From IMG/VR virus record IMGVR_UViG_3300049043_000116, positions 1-43,677 of that record: 43,677 bases of DNA; one strand, written 5' to 3'. The notes under the pieces are model-generated. The model ran no database searches. It had not been told where the DNA came from and saw only the letters and a list, made by a program, of their open reading frames with translations. A program made the translations under genes and the position numbers. The DNA is from a virus. Every line of letters starts with the position of its first letter. The first letter of the stretch is position 1. Below, one piece after another: positions 15,766-23,357 of the stretch.

Positions 15766-16020
15766 TCACCATTCCCCGCCGTAGCGGGCTTTCATGCGGT
15801 TGCTGTATTCGTCTTCCATGCCAACCTCCCACGCCCGCAGTGCGTGCTGGTTGCCAGGCTTAATGACGATCTTGGGTGTGGCGTCGAGCACCTTGCCGAG
15901 ATCCGTTTCCATGGTCGCCCGCTCTGCCGCAATCTCGGCAGCCAGGTCGTCCATCCTTTTGGCCCAGCGTCGCTGTGCCTCCATGCGGTCTTCGTCAGGC
16001 TCAATGTCGTCGTGGCTCAT
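15766..16020 (-). CDS. Small charged helical protein next to RecT
   Basis: An intact 84-residue protein starting MSHDDIEPDEDRMEAQRRW, preceded by GGAGG. The first half is a charged helix, likely coiled coil (RWAKRMDDLAAEIAAERATME); the second includes PKIVIKPGNQHALRAWEVG. Its ATG overlaps the recT stop, so the two are probably co-translated. It may be a partner of the annealing protein, but no motif proves this. Confidence 0.5.
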   Translation of the reverse strand: MSHDDIEPDEDRMEAQRRWAKRMDDLAAEIAAERATMETDLGKVLDATPKIVIKPGNQHALRAWEVGMEDEYSNRMKARYGGEW

Positions 16021-16683
16021 GCGCGAGCCTCCGCTTCAATCTCGGAAGCGTCGAAGTGCTCCACGTCGCTGTCCTCGGGCTCGACGTGCGTGATGCGTGC
16101 CACCTGCTGGCGGGCCTGCTGCACGTTCACAGCCACGTTCAGACTTGGCCGCATGCGGTCAGCCTCGTCAGGGTCCACAATGCCGCTGAAGCCGAAGGCG
16201 TAGCGAATCGCCTGAATCGCCGCCTTGTGCCGCAGCATGCGGGCCGGCCACTTCTTCCACGGGTCCGTGCCCTGCTTGCACTCGGCCAGGTACTCGGTCA
16301 CCTCGATCGGGGCTCGCCCGATCCTTGCGGTGCACTTGGGCCGTGATCGCCAGCAGCTGCCCGTCATCGCCCAGCCGGTCCACGAACGTGATGCCGTCGT
16401 AGGCGGCGTGGTTGTTTGCCATGGTCATCCACCCGTCGATGCCGACGATGGGCTGGATGCCGCCGCCCCGAGTCGGGAAAGCGTAGATTTCACGGGTAAT
16501 CGGATTCAGCCCGTACTCGTTGGCAACCAGGAGAAAGGCAGCGAACTGCTCCTTGGTGGCCTTGTCGCAGCCGCACGCGGCACGCACGGTCTGCTCAAAC
16601 GCCGCCGGCTCCATGCCGAATTTGCCGGCCATCGACAGCAGGATGCTCTTTCGGTCCTGCGTGTTTGAAATCGTCGTTGTCAT
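16017..16683 (-). CDS. recT: RecT/Bet single-strand annealing recombinase, frameshifted
   Basis: The start MTTTISNTQDRKSILLSMAG follows AAGGGA. It matches the Bet branch of RecT: KATKEQFAAFLLVANEYGLNP, TREIYAFPTRGGGIQPIVG and DGWMTMANNHAAYDGITF. After a frameshift near 16340 it continues PIEVTEYLAECKQGTDPWK, WPARMLRHKAAIQAIRYAFG and SGIVDPDEADRM, with an acidic tail. About 222 residues in total. It anneals single strands during phage recombination or repair. No partner 5'-3' exonuclease gene was recognised nearby. Confidence 0.8.
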
Positions 16684-16757
16684 CGCGTCCCTTTCGTTGC
16701 GTTGAAGATCCCGGCTCCGCGTCCTGCCTTGCCGGGCTGGTCCCTTCCCGTGGTCAT

Positions 16758-16772
16758 CCCGGCTCCGCCGGG
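16758..16772. repeat. Short hairpin between recT and its upstream gene
   Basis: CCCGGC-tcc-GCCGGG forms a tight six-base-pair stem in the 98-base gap 16684-16781. No T run follows on the minus strand, so it is not a clear terminator; it could slow transcription or protect the transcript before recT. Nothing else coding is seen in this gap. Confidence 0.35.
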
Positions 16773-16781
16773 CTCCTGTGT

Positions 16782-17009
16782 TCAGTGCGTCACGTCTGCG
16801 ACTGGCACGCGGACCCAGCCGCCGCCAACGTCGATCGTGAGCATGCGGCCCTCCTGCCACTCGACGCGGCCCTGCCAGCGGCGGCCGGCGGTCGTGCCCG
16901 ACACGAAGTCGCCGACGGCGAACGTGGGCAGGACTTCGGGAGGTGGCGTCTGCTCGCAGAGTGCGGCAGCAGCGGCGAGGTATTCGTTGTGGTGGGGGTC
17001 AGTGGTCAC
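16782..17009 (-). CDS. Small SH3/KOW-like barrel protein
   Basis: I choose the GTG at 17009 (TTDPHHNEYLAAAAALC) because AAAGGA lies 8 bases upstream; an ATG 23 codons earlier has no ribosome site. The 75-residue product is intact. Its C-terminal half (FAVGDFVSGTTAGRRW, GRVEWQEGRMLTIDVGGGWVRVP) has the GDFV and Gly-turn pattern of small barrel domains that bind nucleic acid or protein. Early operon member; role unknown. Confidence 0.5.
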   Translation of the reverse strand: MTTDPHHNEYLAAAAALCEQTPPPEVLPTFAVGDFVSGTTAGRRWQGRVEWQEGRMLTIDVGGGWVRVPVADVTH

Positions 17010-17093
17010 TGTGGGTGTCCTTTCACTTAGGTGAGGGTGCGAAGTGTACGGGCGTATAGCCGTGAGTCGATCAACCAAACCAAGATTTTTTCG

Positions 17094-17255
17094 TCACACT
17101 AGCGTTACTTGCGTCAACCAAGAAAACCCGGTCAAACGCACAGCAAAGTCGATCGTGTGAGCAATGCTTTGAGCCAGCTCCGAGTCGGTGCCAAGCTCCT
17201 GGCCGAGACGGACAAGAGCAAGGCTGCGAAGGGCATCGTTCCAAGTGACGCTCAT
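17094..17255 (-). CDS. Small early protein of 53 residues
   Basis: An intact short gene reading MSVTWNDALRSLALVRLG onward, with a perfect AAGGAGG six bases before the ATG. It is helical and hydrophobic-amphipathic, ending TGFSWLTQVTLV. The strong ribosome site is the main support. The product could be a host-takeover peptide or an antirepressor. It lies at the head of the leftward early operon, just downstream of a candidate promoter. Confidence 0.55.
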   Translation of the reverse strand: MSVTWNDALRSLALVRLGQELGTDSELAQSIAHTIDFAVRLTGFSWLTQVTLV

Positions 17256-17282
17256 GAAGTTCCTCCTTGAAGCGTGTGGGCA

Positions 17283-17311
17283 AGGTAAGGAACAGTATCG
17301 TTACTTGTCAA
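17283..17311 (-). promoter_or_regulatory. Candidate early leftward promoter
   Basis: On the minus strand TTGACA (17306-17311) is a perfect -35 hexamer, and TTACCT (17283-17288) lies exactly 17 bases downstream. The -10 match is poor, so I am unsure. The motif CGTTACTTG followed by TCAA overlaps it (17299-17307) and occurs again at 17103-17111, possibly an operator pair. Confidence 0.3.
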
Positions 17312-17349
17312 CTGCAGTCTAGAAAAAAATTTCAGACTGTCCGCAAGGT

Positions 17350-17598
17350 CTACGCAGATCGACCTTTGCGCTTGAGCTTCTGCTGCTCGCGTCGGCCAAC
17401 GCTTCTGGTGGTCAATTCTTCACGCAGCCGAATCACGTCGCTGCGTCGGATTAACCAGGCTCGAGCTCCGGCCTTCCAGCCGGTGAGCCTTTCGTCTTCA
17501 GCAATCAAAAGCCGTCGCAGATAGCCGCCCGTGCAGCCAGCCAGTTGCGTGGCCTCGGCAATCGTTACCCATTCTTCGTCCGGCGATGCCACAACCAT
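17350..17598 (-). CDS. Excisionase-like helix-turn-helix protein
   Basis: Residues 10-60 form an excisionase/MerR-type HTH: EWVTIAEATQLAGCTGGYLRRLL, GWKAGARAWLIRRSDVIRLRE, ending in a basic tail REQQKLKRKGRSA. The start given is MVVASPDEEW; the frame remains open upstream and includes CPGCRGRYIRG, so the real gene may begin about 30 codons earlier and carry a CxxC pair. It lies divergent to and 169 bases from the integrase, the usual place for a directionality factor. It may instead be a regulator of the early operon. Confidence 0.6.
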   Translation of the reverse strand: MVVASPDEEWVTIAEATQLAGCTGGYLRRLLIAEDERLTGWKAGARAWLIRRSDVIRLREELTTRSVGRREQQKLKRKGRSA

Positions 17599-17767
17599 GC
17601 CCCGAATGTACCGGCCTCGGCAACCGGGGCAAGCGGCCGGTCGGCCAAACTTGCCCAGACCGCCCGGCCCTCCGTAGCCTTCAGCGTCCGAATTCAAATG
17701 GAGGATAGGGTTCAAAAGTTCACGTACACGAACAGACGTACAGTATGCTAGCCAAATGGAGACAACA
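17599..17767. promoter_or_regulatory. Divergent control region between excisionase-like gene and integrase
   Basis: This 169-base gap must hold the promoters of both divergent genes, unless the excisionase-like gene starts further upstream within it. It contains the near-palindromic stretch CGTACACGAACAGACGTAC around 17732. A phage attachment site near the integrase would be expected here or just past 18656, but I cannot see a repeated core in this window. Confidence 0.35.
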
Positions 17768-18655
17768 ATGACGATACGAAAACTGCTTGAAACAGAGTAC
17801 GCCCCGCTGCGGGCTTTGCGGCCTACGGCCATGTACCAGTTCAACCTTACGATCGACCGATTCGGCGAGCACCTGGGCCACATCGCCACGCTCGACGATC
17901 TCAAGCCGCTGCCCGTGCAGGCGTTTCTCGCCCACCGTCGCACCCAAGTGTCCGCCGCCACGGCCAGGAAGGACCGGACTCATTTGGTCGCCTTGTGGGG
18001 GTACGCCGCCAAACGCCGGCTGGTGGAGGAGTTTCCCACGATCCCGCCCCTGAAGGCCCCACAGAGGCTCCCACGGGCCTACAAGATCGACGAGGTGTCC
18101 AAGCTGATCCGTATGGCACTTTGCCACCCAGGCACCGTCTGCGGGCTTCCTGCGGGCATCTACTACGGCTCAATGCTGCGGCTGGCGTTTGAGACCGCAG
18201 AGCGCATTGGGGCCATCCGCCTGCTCCGGTGGCGCGACGTGGATCTCGACGAGCGGGCCGTGGTCTACATGGCCGAAAACCGGAAGGGCGCGACGCGAGA
18301 CATTCGCCGGGCCATATCGCCCGAGCTGGCCGGCTGGTTGGCCCAGATCCGCCAGCGCGATTGCGATCTGGTGTTCCCGTGGGATCGTCACCCGACGAGC
18401 CTTTGGTACGAACTCAAGAAATTGGCGTCGATCGCGGGCGTGACGGCCCGAGGGTTCCACGGCCTGCGAAAGTCCGCCGCCTCGTACGTCACGGCTGCCG
18501 GTGGAGACGCCACCCGGCTGCTCGATCACAGTAACCCGACGATCACCAGGGACCACTACGTTGACGAGTCGATTGCCAGGCCGAAGCAGACTGCCCTCGA
18601 CTTCCTGCCGCCGCTCAACCTGGAGGACGATCCGCCGGAATCGCCGGCCGCGTGA
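17768..18655 (+). CDS. int: Tyrosine-family phage integrase
   Basis: The second ATG (MTIRKLLETEYAPLRALR) is chosen because GGAG lies six bases before it. The gene is intact with 295 residues. An N-terminal SAM-like core-binding domain covers residues 5-95. The catalytic domain shows Arg146 (FETAERIGAI), Lys173 (ENRKGATR), His231-x-x-Arg234 (GFHGLRKSA), His254 (LLDHSN, where LGH is usual) and Tyr264 (RDHYVDES). It catalyses site-specific integration and excision of the phage. It is the only clear plus-strand gene here and ends one base from the convergent gene's stop. Confidence 0.85.
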   Translation: MTIRKLLETEYAPLRALRPTAMYQFNLTIDRFGEHLGHIATLDDLKPLPVQAFLAHRRTQVSAATARKDRTHLVALWGYAAKRRLVEEFPTIPPLKAPQRLPRAYKIDEVSKLIRMALCHPGTVCGLPAGIYYGSMLRLAFETAERIGAIRLLRWRDVDLDERAVVYMAENRKGATRDIRRAISPELAGWLAQIRQRDCDLVFPWDRHPTSLWYELKKLASIAGVTARGFHGLRKSAASYVTAAGGDATRLLDHSNPTITRDHYVDESIARPKQTALDFLPPLNLEDDPPESPAA

Positions 18656-18656
18656 T

Positions 18657-19220
18657 TCAGTTGCGAATGTCGCGGACGTTGACGCCGCCCGGCCTTGGCG
18701 TGCTCAGGGCGGGATTCTCAGCCCGCCCAACATCGCGCTGGTCAGGTTGAGCAGGCTGCAGAACAAAAACCGTGGCACCGTTGGAGATGTCTTCGGTTCC
18801 GACAACCTGCAATCGCTGGGCAAGCCTTACCCATTTACCTGTTGCAATGCTGGCAGCGTCAACGCCTTGAATGACAACGGCAGATGATTTTGTCGAGCCT
18901 ATGAATCTGTCGCCGTCTGCTGATTCCACTTTGAGCGTCGCCTGCAAGAATCCGTTTTGACCAACTTCGAGTTGCGACAAGGACAAGAGTTCGCCAGATG
19001 CTTCTCTTTCAAATGGCTGATTCGATCCGATCGTGACAGACGCAACAGTGGCTGCTTTGATTTCCTGCGGCTGGCCTTCGATCAAAACAAGAAACTTTGA
19101 CTTCTCATATCCTGTCACGACGCAGCGGATAACCGAGCCATTCTTGAGCTTTATGGAGTCGGCGAAGCAACACGAACAACAAGCCAAGGCAAAAGCGCAG
19201 AACAGATATTGGCGAAACAT
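18657..19220 (-). CDS. Secreted accessory protein, probable lysogenic-conversion gene
   Basis: The start MFRQYLFCAFALACC follows a perfect AGGAGG. A signal peptide covers residues 1-21 (cleavage near CFADS). The mature part is beta-rich (IKLKNGSVIRCVVTGYEKSKF, VLIEGQPQEIKAATVASVTIG), reminiscent of planctomycete secreted proteins, then VVGTEDISNGATVFVLQPAQ and a Pro-rich tail. It is intact with 187 residues. It lies between the integrase (convergent) and a strong terminator, apart from phage operons, as expected for a moron expressed in the lysogen. Function unknown. Confidence 0.6.
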   Translation of the reverse strand: MFRQYLFCAFALACCSCCFADSIKLKNGSVIRCVVTGYEKSKFLVLIEGQPQEIKAATVASVTIGSNQPFEREASGELLSLSQLEVGQNGFLQATLKVESADGDRFIGSTKSSAVVIQGVDAASIATGKWVRLAQRLQVVGTEDISNGATVFVLQPAQPDQRDVGRAENPALSTPRPGGVNVRDIRN

Positions 19221-19245
19221 CGATGCCTCCTTTTGTGACGGGGGA

Positions 19246-19276
19246 AGCATACTCCCGCGAGGGGTCCAAAAATCAA
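19246..19276 (-). promoter_or_regulatory. Candidate promoter of the secreted accessory gene
   Basis: On the minus strand TTGATT (19271-19276) and TATGCT (19246-19251) are spaced by 19 bases, about 25 bases upstream of the ribosome site of gene 18657-19220. They lie directly past the terminator hairpin of the upstream operon, so an independent promoter is needed there. The hexamers are imperfect. Confidence 0.35.
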
Positions 19277-19284
19277 TAGGCAAA

Positions 19285-19350
19285 ATCCGGGCACTGGGCG
19301 AGTCGCCTAGGCGAAAGGATAAACCTAGCGACTCAAGCCCAGGCCCGGAT
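19285..19350 (-). terminator. Long hairpin terminator of the leftward operon
   Basis: A long imperfect inverted repeat of roughly 27-base arms: the left arm starts ATCCGGGC and ends GAGTCGCCTAGG, and the right arm starts CCTAGCGACTC and ends GCCCGGAT, with a 12-base loop. The minus-strand gene 19325-19540 has its stop inside the right arm. On the minus strand the stem is followed by TTTTGCC and TTTTTGG. It separates the late and middle genes from the secreted gene. Confidence 0.6.
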
Positions 19351-19540
19351 CTGGATGCGTAATGTTTTCGCGTGCCGCGATGATAGCCATCAGCCGCTCA
19401 CGCTCCTCGAGCAGCCGGCCGATCATCCGTGCCGCCGTGCCGTTGGTCGCCGTCCAGCTGTTGCTCGGGCCGTAGCGTCCGACGAACAGCCACGCCTCTT
19501 GGGCCTCGGCCTCGCTGTAGGGCACACGCTGGTCAACCAC
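19325..19540 (-). CDS. Small helical phage protein ending in the terminator
   Basis: Starts at GTG (translated MVDQRVPYSEAEAQEAW) five bases after GGAGG. An intact 71-residue protein with helical stretches AEAQEAWLFVGRYG and ARMIGRLLEERERLMAIIAA. The upstream MazG-like gene ends inside its ribosome region, so translation is coupled. I recognise no family. Confidence 0.5.
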   Translation of the reverse strand: MVDQRVPYSEAEAQEAWLFVGRYGPSNSWTATNGTAARMIGRLLEERERLMAIIAARENITHPDPGLGLSR

Positions 19541-19843
19541 GTTCCCTCCGCAGCATGACGAGAGCGATCATGGCCCACATGGCGGCGTCCTTCAAAGCGT
19601 TCTCGTAGTCAACTGGCTGGCCGTTGGCGAAGCGTTGCATGCGCACGACGCAGTCAGAGAATCGCACAGGCACCGTCGCCACGGCTCAACGCCGCAGAGT
19701 GCCGACGCTTCCACGTTGGCGAATGCCGAGTCCTTCGCGCCGTACTGGCTGGTCTTCTCTACGTGCAGATCGAATAGCTCATCGTGCAGCTCTCGCCACT
19801 CAGCCGCGCCTCGTGGCAGTTCCTTTTCGGTTGTCAGTGTCAC
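19533..19843 (-). CDS. MazG-like nucleotide pyrophosphohydrolase family protein, frameshifted
   Basis: The GTG at 19843 (TLTTEKELPRGAAEWRE) follows AAAGGA. The segments LHVEKTSQYGAKDSAFANVEAS, GVEPWRRCLVRFSDCVVRMQ, and after a frameshift near 19670 VDYENALKDAAMWAMIALVM resemble phage DUF1599/MazG-like all-helical hydrolases that clear nucleotides. The final D-x-A-x-W-x-x-IAL helix is the usual last helix of that fold. The metal-binding acidic set is only partly visible, so the enzyme activity is uncertain. Confidence 0.5.
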
Positions 19844-20915
19844 TTGTTTCCTTTCGCAAATCTCGGTCGCAGAACAGCGGGTACGCCTTCGTGACTTCCT
19901 TTCGCCCGTGGTCAATCACGATGGCGGCCTGGCACGGCGGCTCGTACGTCGCCTTGATTCGGACAGCGTATGCCGAGTGTCCAATCACGCTGCCGTTGCT
20001 GACGTATCGCCCGCCCCGGCCCCACGAGAATTGATGCCAGTGCCCGAGGCACGTTAGGTCGGCGGGCGTCGTGGTGTTCCAAGCAGCAATGGCCTTGGCC
20101 AGCGGCACATGAATGCCGCCGATGCCGCCCTGATAGCGGATTGCATGGCCGTGGCAAAACCGCACGACGAACCCGTCAAGGTCGAGGTAGTTCAAGTGCC
20201 CTTCGCCGATATGCCAGCGGACGTTGGCTCGCTGCTCGGCGGCCCGCATTGTGAGATACAGGTGGTGCTCGTAGCTCGTGTCCGCCTCATTGGTCCGTAG
20301 CTTCTCGGTGGTGCGGCCGTGGTTGCCGCAGCTCGTCGCCACGATCACCTCGCGGGCGTTGTCTGCCACAGCGTCGAGGAACTGTCGCAGGCGTTCCCCG
20401 ATCCAGCGGGTGGCCGCCAGTGGGTGCAGGGCGTTTTCCTCGGCAAGCTCGGGATGGATCATGCCGCTGATGAGATCCCCGCCCATCCACACGACAACGC
20501 GGTCGATGTCGGCCAGCGTTCGCTCGTGGGCCAGCATGGTGAAGAACCGCTCTTGAAGCTCGGCCAGCCGGGCCTCGCATACGTCGAGATCAAAGGCGTT
20601 CAGCCCGTTCACCGTCTCCGGTCGCACTGTCTCTTCGCAGTGGATGTCAGAGAGCAGCACGACCATCGTGGCCGCGTGACGCTTGGCCTTGGCGGGCTTG
20701 CCTGCAGCTCGCTTTGCGGGCTTCAGCCCTTGGAGCGAAACAAGGGCGTCGGCCCGCTCGCGCTCGCGGTCGATCTGGCCGAGCGCCGCCTTATACCTAT
20801 TTCGGTATGACGCCAGTTCTGCCCGCAGGCGTGCGAGCTCGGCATCGGCCTCAAGCTGTGCCGCGTCGGCCATGCGGCCTTCGATCGACTCGGTTAGGCC
20901 CGTCTGTTTAGCCAT
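19800..20915 (-). CDS. Calcineurin-like metallophosphoesterase
   Basis: An intact 371-residue protein starting MAKQTGLTESIEGRMADA. After a coiled-coil part (residues 15-60) it has all metallophosphoesterase motifs: VVLLSDIHCEE (DxH), VVVWMGGDLISGM (GDxxxG), TSCGNHGRTTEK (GNHGR), FCHGHAIRY and LGHWHQFSWG (GHxH). These bind two metals and cleave phosphodiesters; in phages such enzymes may process DNA ends or act like SbcD. The 3' end overlaps the MazG-like gene. It is among the few long genes here without a frameshift. Confidence 0.8.
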   Translation of the reverse strand: MAKQTGLTESIEGRMADAAQLEADAELARLRAELASYRNRYKAALGQIDRERERADALVSLQGLKPAKRAAGKPAKAKRHAATMVVLLSDIHCEETVRPETVNGLNAFDLDVCEARLAELQERFFTMLAHERTLADIDRVVVWMGGDLISGMIHPELAEENALHPLAATRWIGERLRQFLDAVADNAREVIVATSCGNHGRTTEKLRTNEADTSYEHHLYLTMRAAEQRANVRWHIGEGHLNYLDLDGFVVRFCHGHAIRYQGGIGGIHVPLAKAIAAWNTTTPADLTCLGHWHQFSWGRGGRYVSNGSVIGHSAYAVRIKATYEPPCQAAIVIDHGRKEVTKAYPLFCDRDLRKETSDTDNRKGTATRRG

Positions 20916-21157
20916 GCAATCACCGCCTGCTCGCCGGGTTTCGGGTGCCCACGGTCCGCGACCGCTTCGGCAATCGCCACAGCCAGTGCGCGCTTTTGGC
21001 TGGCAACGTCGCCGGCCTGAAACCGCTCACGGATTGAACGGAGCTCTGCGAGCAGATCGCTCGGCAGCTTGTCGTACCAGGGCAGAAACCCTGGCCGCGT
21101 AGGCTTTACCCTCGCGAGCACGTCATCGAGCAGGCTTTGTGCTTTTGCCTTTGCCAC
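20894..21157 (-). CDS. Small helical phage protein with terminal HTH-like segment
   Basis: It starts at GTG (AKAKAQSLLDDVLARV) after AAAGGAG. An intact 87 residues: GFLPWYDKLPSDLLAELRSI, then ERFQAGD and a C-terminal part VAIAEAVADRGHPKPGEQAVIAWLNRR. The last part looks like a helix-turn-helix. I have seen this pattern in phage proteins of unknown function near late gene switches. It overlaps the start of the metallophosphoesterase gene. A DNA-binding role is inferred. Confidence 0.5.
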   Translation of the reverse strand: MAKAKAQSLLDDVLARVKPTRPGFLPWYDKLPSDLLAELRSIRERFQAGDVASQKRALAVAIAEAVADRGHPKPGEQAVIAWLNRRA

Positions 21158-21778
21158 GGCGGACTCCTTTCGTTGGTGGCTTTGCCGTTCGCCGCAGCAC
21201 CATGTTGCCGTCGTCGTCGAGGATGCCGAGGCCCTGCGACTCGTCCTCGTCGTCGAGCGGCGAAGCGTCGAACTGCGGCAGGGCCTTCGCCTTCTGCTTC
21301 GGCTGCTTCTTTGGCACGGCGGGCCTCCGCTTTGCGGGCGTCGCTGATCGCACGCTTCACGAGGAGCCTAGCGGCGATGTCAACGAACGGCAGGCCACAC
21401 TCTTCGGCGGCTTCGCGAAGGAAGCCGAGAATCTCCGGCCATGCCTTCTTCGCTCTCGCACCAATCGCAGCCCTTGGCGTCCATGTTCCGAGCGCGGGCG
21501 TTGCACTTACAGTCGGGCGACGAGACGATGTAGAAGGGCCAGCCTGCGAGGAGAGCTTTTAGCTCGGTGCCAGGGCCGAAGGTTGGCGTAGGAGGGGGTG
21601 TGGGTGCTGAAGCCATCGGTTCAAAGCCCGGCTTCGGTGTTCGCGGATACGCCGGATGGTCAACGTCGATTGTCCATGTGTCGCCGTCCTGCGCGACGAC
21701 GCATGGCATCGCATCGTCGATCGCGTAGCCACGCTCGCGGCAGCGGGATTCGAGGTGTGAGCGGTGGCAGGAGATCAT
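21123..21778 (-). CDS. Conserved phage protein with Cys motif, frameshifted
   Basis: It starts MISCHRSHLESRCRERGY, its ATG overlapping the upstream stop. It continues DAMPCVVAQDGDTWTIDVDHP, a Pro-rich linker, FGPGTELKALLAG, SPDCKCNARARNMDAKGCDWCE and, in other frames, EILGFLREAAEECGLPFVDIAARLL, VKRAISDARKAEAR and a basic tail. The C-x-C and C-x-x-C set probably binds zinc. I recall this architecture as a recurrent phage protein, often near distal tail genes. Frameshifts lie near 21420 and 21310. Function unknown. Confidence 0.55.
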
Positions 21779-22536
21779 GGGAGTGGGTTGAAAGATAGCG
21801 TGATTGATCCACCTCTCGCCGCAAAGGCATAATTTCCGCCTCCGCTAATTGAAATCGGAGGTGTTGAAGACAAGTCAACACTTCAGTCCGCCGTTTTGCT
21901 GAACAGTACCAATCGACCCGCTGCACGCCTGATATCGCACACTGCACCTCCTGTCCATCCGATATTCCCAGGCTGCAATCCAGTTCTGTCGCACGCCTGA
22001 TACGCTGCTGTTCCGGTAGTTCTAACGTCAATCCTCGCTGAAAAACGTGCGTTTGCACCGTCCGCAAAAAAAACAACCGTAGCTGTTACGGTAGCGCCGC
22101 CTGCCGCTGTGTATGTTCCAGAAAAGGCACACTTTGCCGACCCACTGCTGACGCTGCACGCCAGCGAGCCGAGGTATCCGTCGTTTCGAGCAAGCGTTCC
22201 GCCACCGGAAACCGACGACGAATATGCCGCACTGGGGCACTCAAATGACTGGACTGCAGACTGATAGAAACCCGACGCCGTTCCCTGCGTGCCAATTGAA
22301 ATTGACGTTAAATCACACAAGTTGCACGGATTCGGCCCACACGTCGTCCCCACGCCCTTAAACACCTTCCCCGTCCCCTGGCACTGACACTGCGGCTTGA
22401 TGCTGCACGTCGTGCCTTCGCAGCATGCGCCCTCTTTGCACGCTTGGAGGCAGTCGGCTTCGGTGACGTAGCCGCCACTTGTTGTGCGTTTGTGCAGCCC
22501 AAGGTATTTGTCTGCACTTTGCTGAAAACACGGCAT
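21775..22536 (-). CDS. Cysteine-rich distal virion protein, frameshifted at the end
   Basis: It starts MPCFQQSADKYLGLHKRT. Residues 25-75 are very Cys-rich (DCLQACKEGACCEGTTC, KPQCQCQGTGKVFKG, CGPNPCNLCDL), with about 14 Cys, which suggests a disulphide- or zinc-stabilised module. The rest is an all-beta domain (GGTLARNDGYLGSLACSV, ATVTATVVFFADGANARF). A frameshift near 21900 hides the true end, SISGGGNYAFAARGG to FNPLP. The start overlaps the upstream stop (TAATG). Likely an adhesion or tail-tip protein. Confidence 0.55.
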
Positions 22537-23354
22537 TACTCGTAAATCCGCACAGTTAAAGCCCTTGGAAGCCTTTGAATTGCCGGAGATGGCCCGCTGC
22601 AGTCAGTGTAAATCAAATCAAAACTATATGTGCAATCTATAACGTCGTATGGAAGCTGATTGCATGAAGGCACGTCTACGCTTGAGGATTTTGTGCCTAT
22701 CAACATCAATCGATACGGGTACTCAACGCCGCCAATAGCTCTTTTTAAAGCTGGCAAGTCATTCGCCAGCGGCTGTGCTGCGCCATAAACACTAGATGCC
22801 AAATACGAATTAGACGCCGCATCCGACCACCCGGTTGAATCGGCAAAAAATTTTGGCTTGTTGATGTCTGGAATTTGTCCGTTGAACCTCAAACTTAACT
22901 CTCTAAAAATTGGCCGTCTTGCCAATCACCGCAAATGCCTCCGTCCCAAGCTATGCCTTCGAAGAGATTTCCGTTGCCGTCTAATTTTGTCACTACGGAG
23001 TGCCTAAGAACGTCTGGTCTGCTTATACCAGAGTAGCTGCAAGGAAATTCATTACTGCTTATCAAATACGACAGCGACGCAGACGAGAAATCGGCAGATT
23101 CAATTCGTACCGGCCAATACTTTAAGGGGCCGCCAAACGCATTGCCTCCAAGCTCTGCTGCATAAATCGTGGTTGAGATACTCAAAGAAATTGACACGTT
23201 GAGTGTTCCCGGCATGTTCTTTGAGATATCCGCACGGGCCGCAAACATTAGAATCGCAATCTTGATAGCAATTCCACCCACCGCAGCATCCACAATCCGC
23301 CGCCACACTGCCGTCCTTGACGATGATCTGATTGTTCTTTGTGGCGATGGGCAT
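22536..23354 (-). CDS. Cysteine-rich distal tail protein, frameshifted
   Basis: It starts MPIATKNNQIIVKDGSV. An N-terminal Cys cluster (ADCGCCGGWNCYQDCDSNVC) precedes a beta-rich body: NVSISLSISTTIYAAELGG, LKYWPVRIESADFSSASL, KLDGNGNLFEGIAWDGGICG, and after a second frameshift near 22915 PIFRELSLRFNGQIPDI through IQRLPRALTVRIYE. The first shift is near 23240. It directly follows an intact structural gene and precedes another Cys-rich gene, so the two probably form neighbouring parts of the tail tip. Confidence 0.5.
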
Positions 23355-23357
23355 GGC

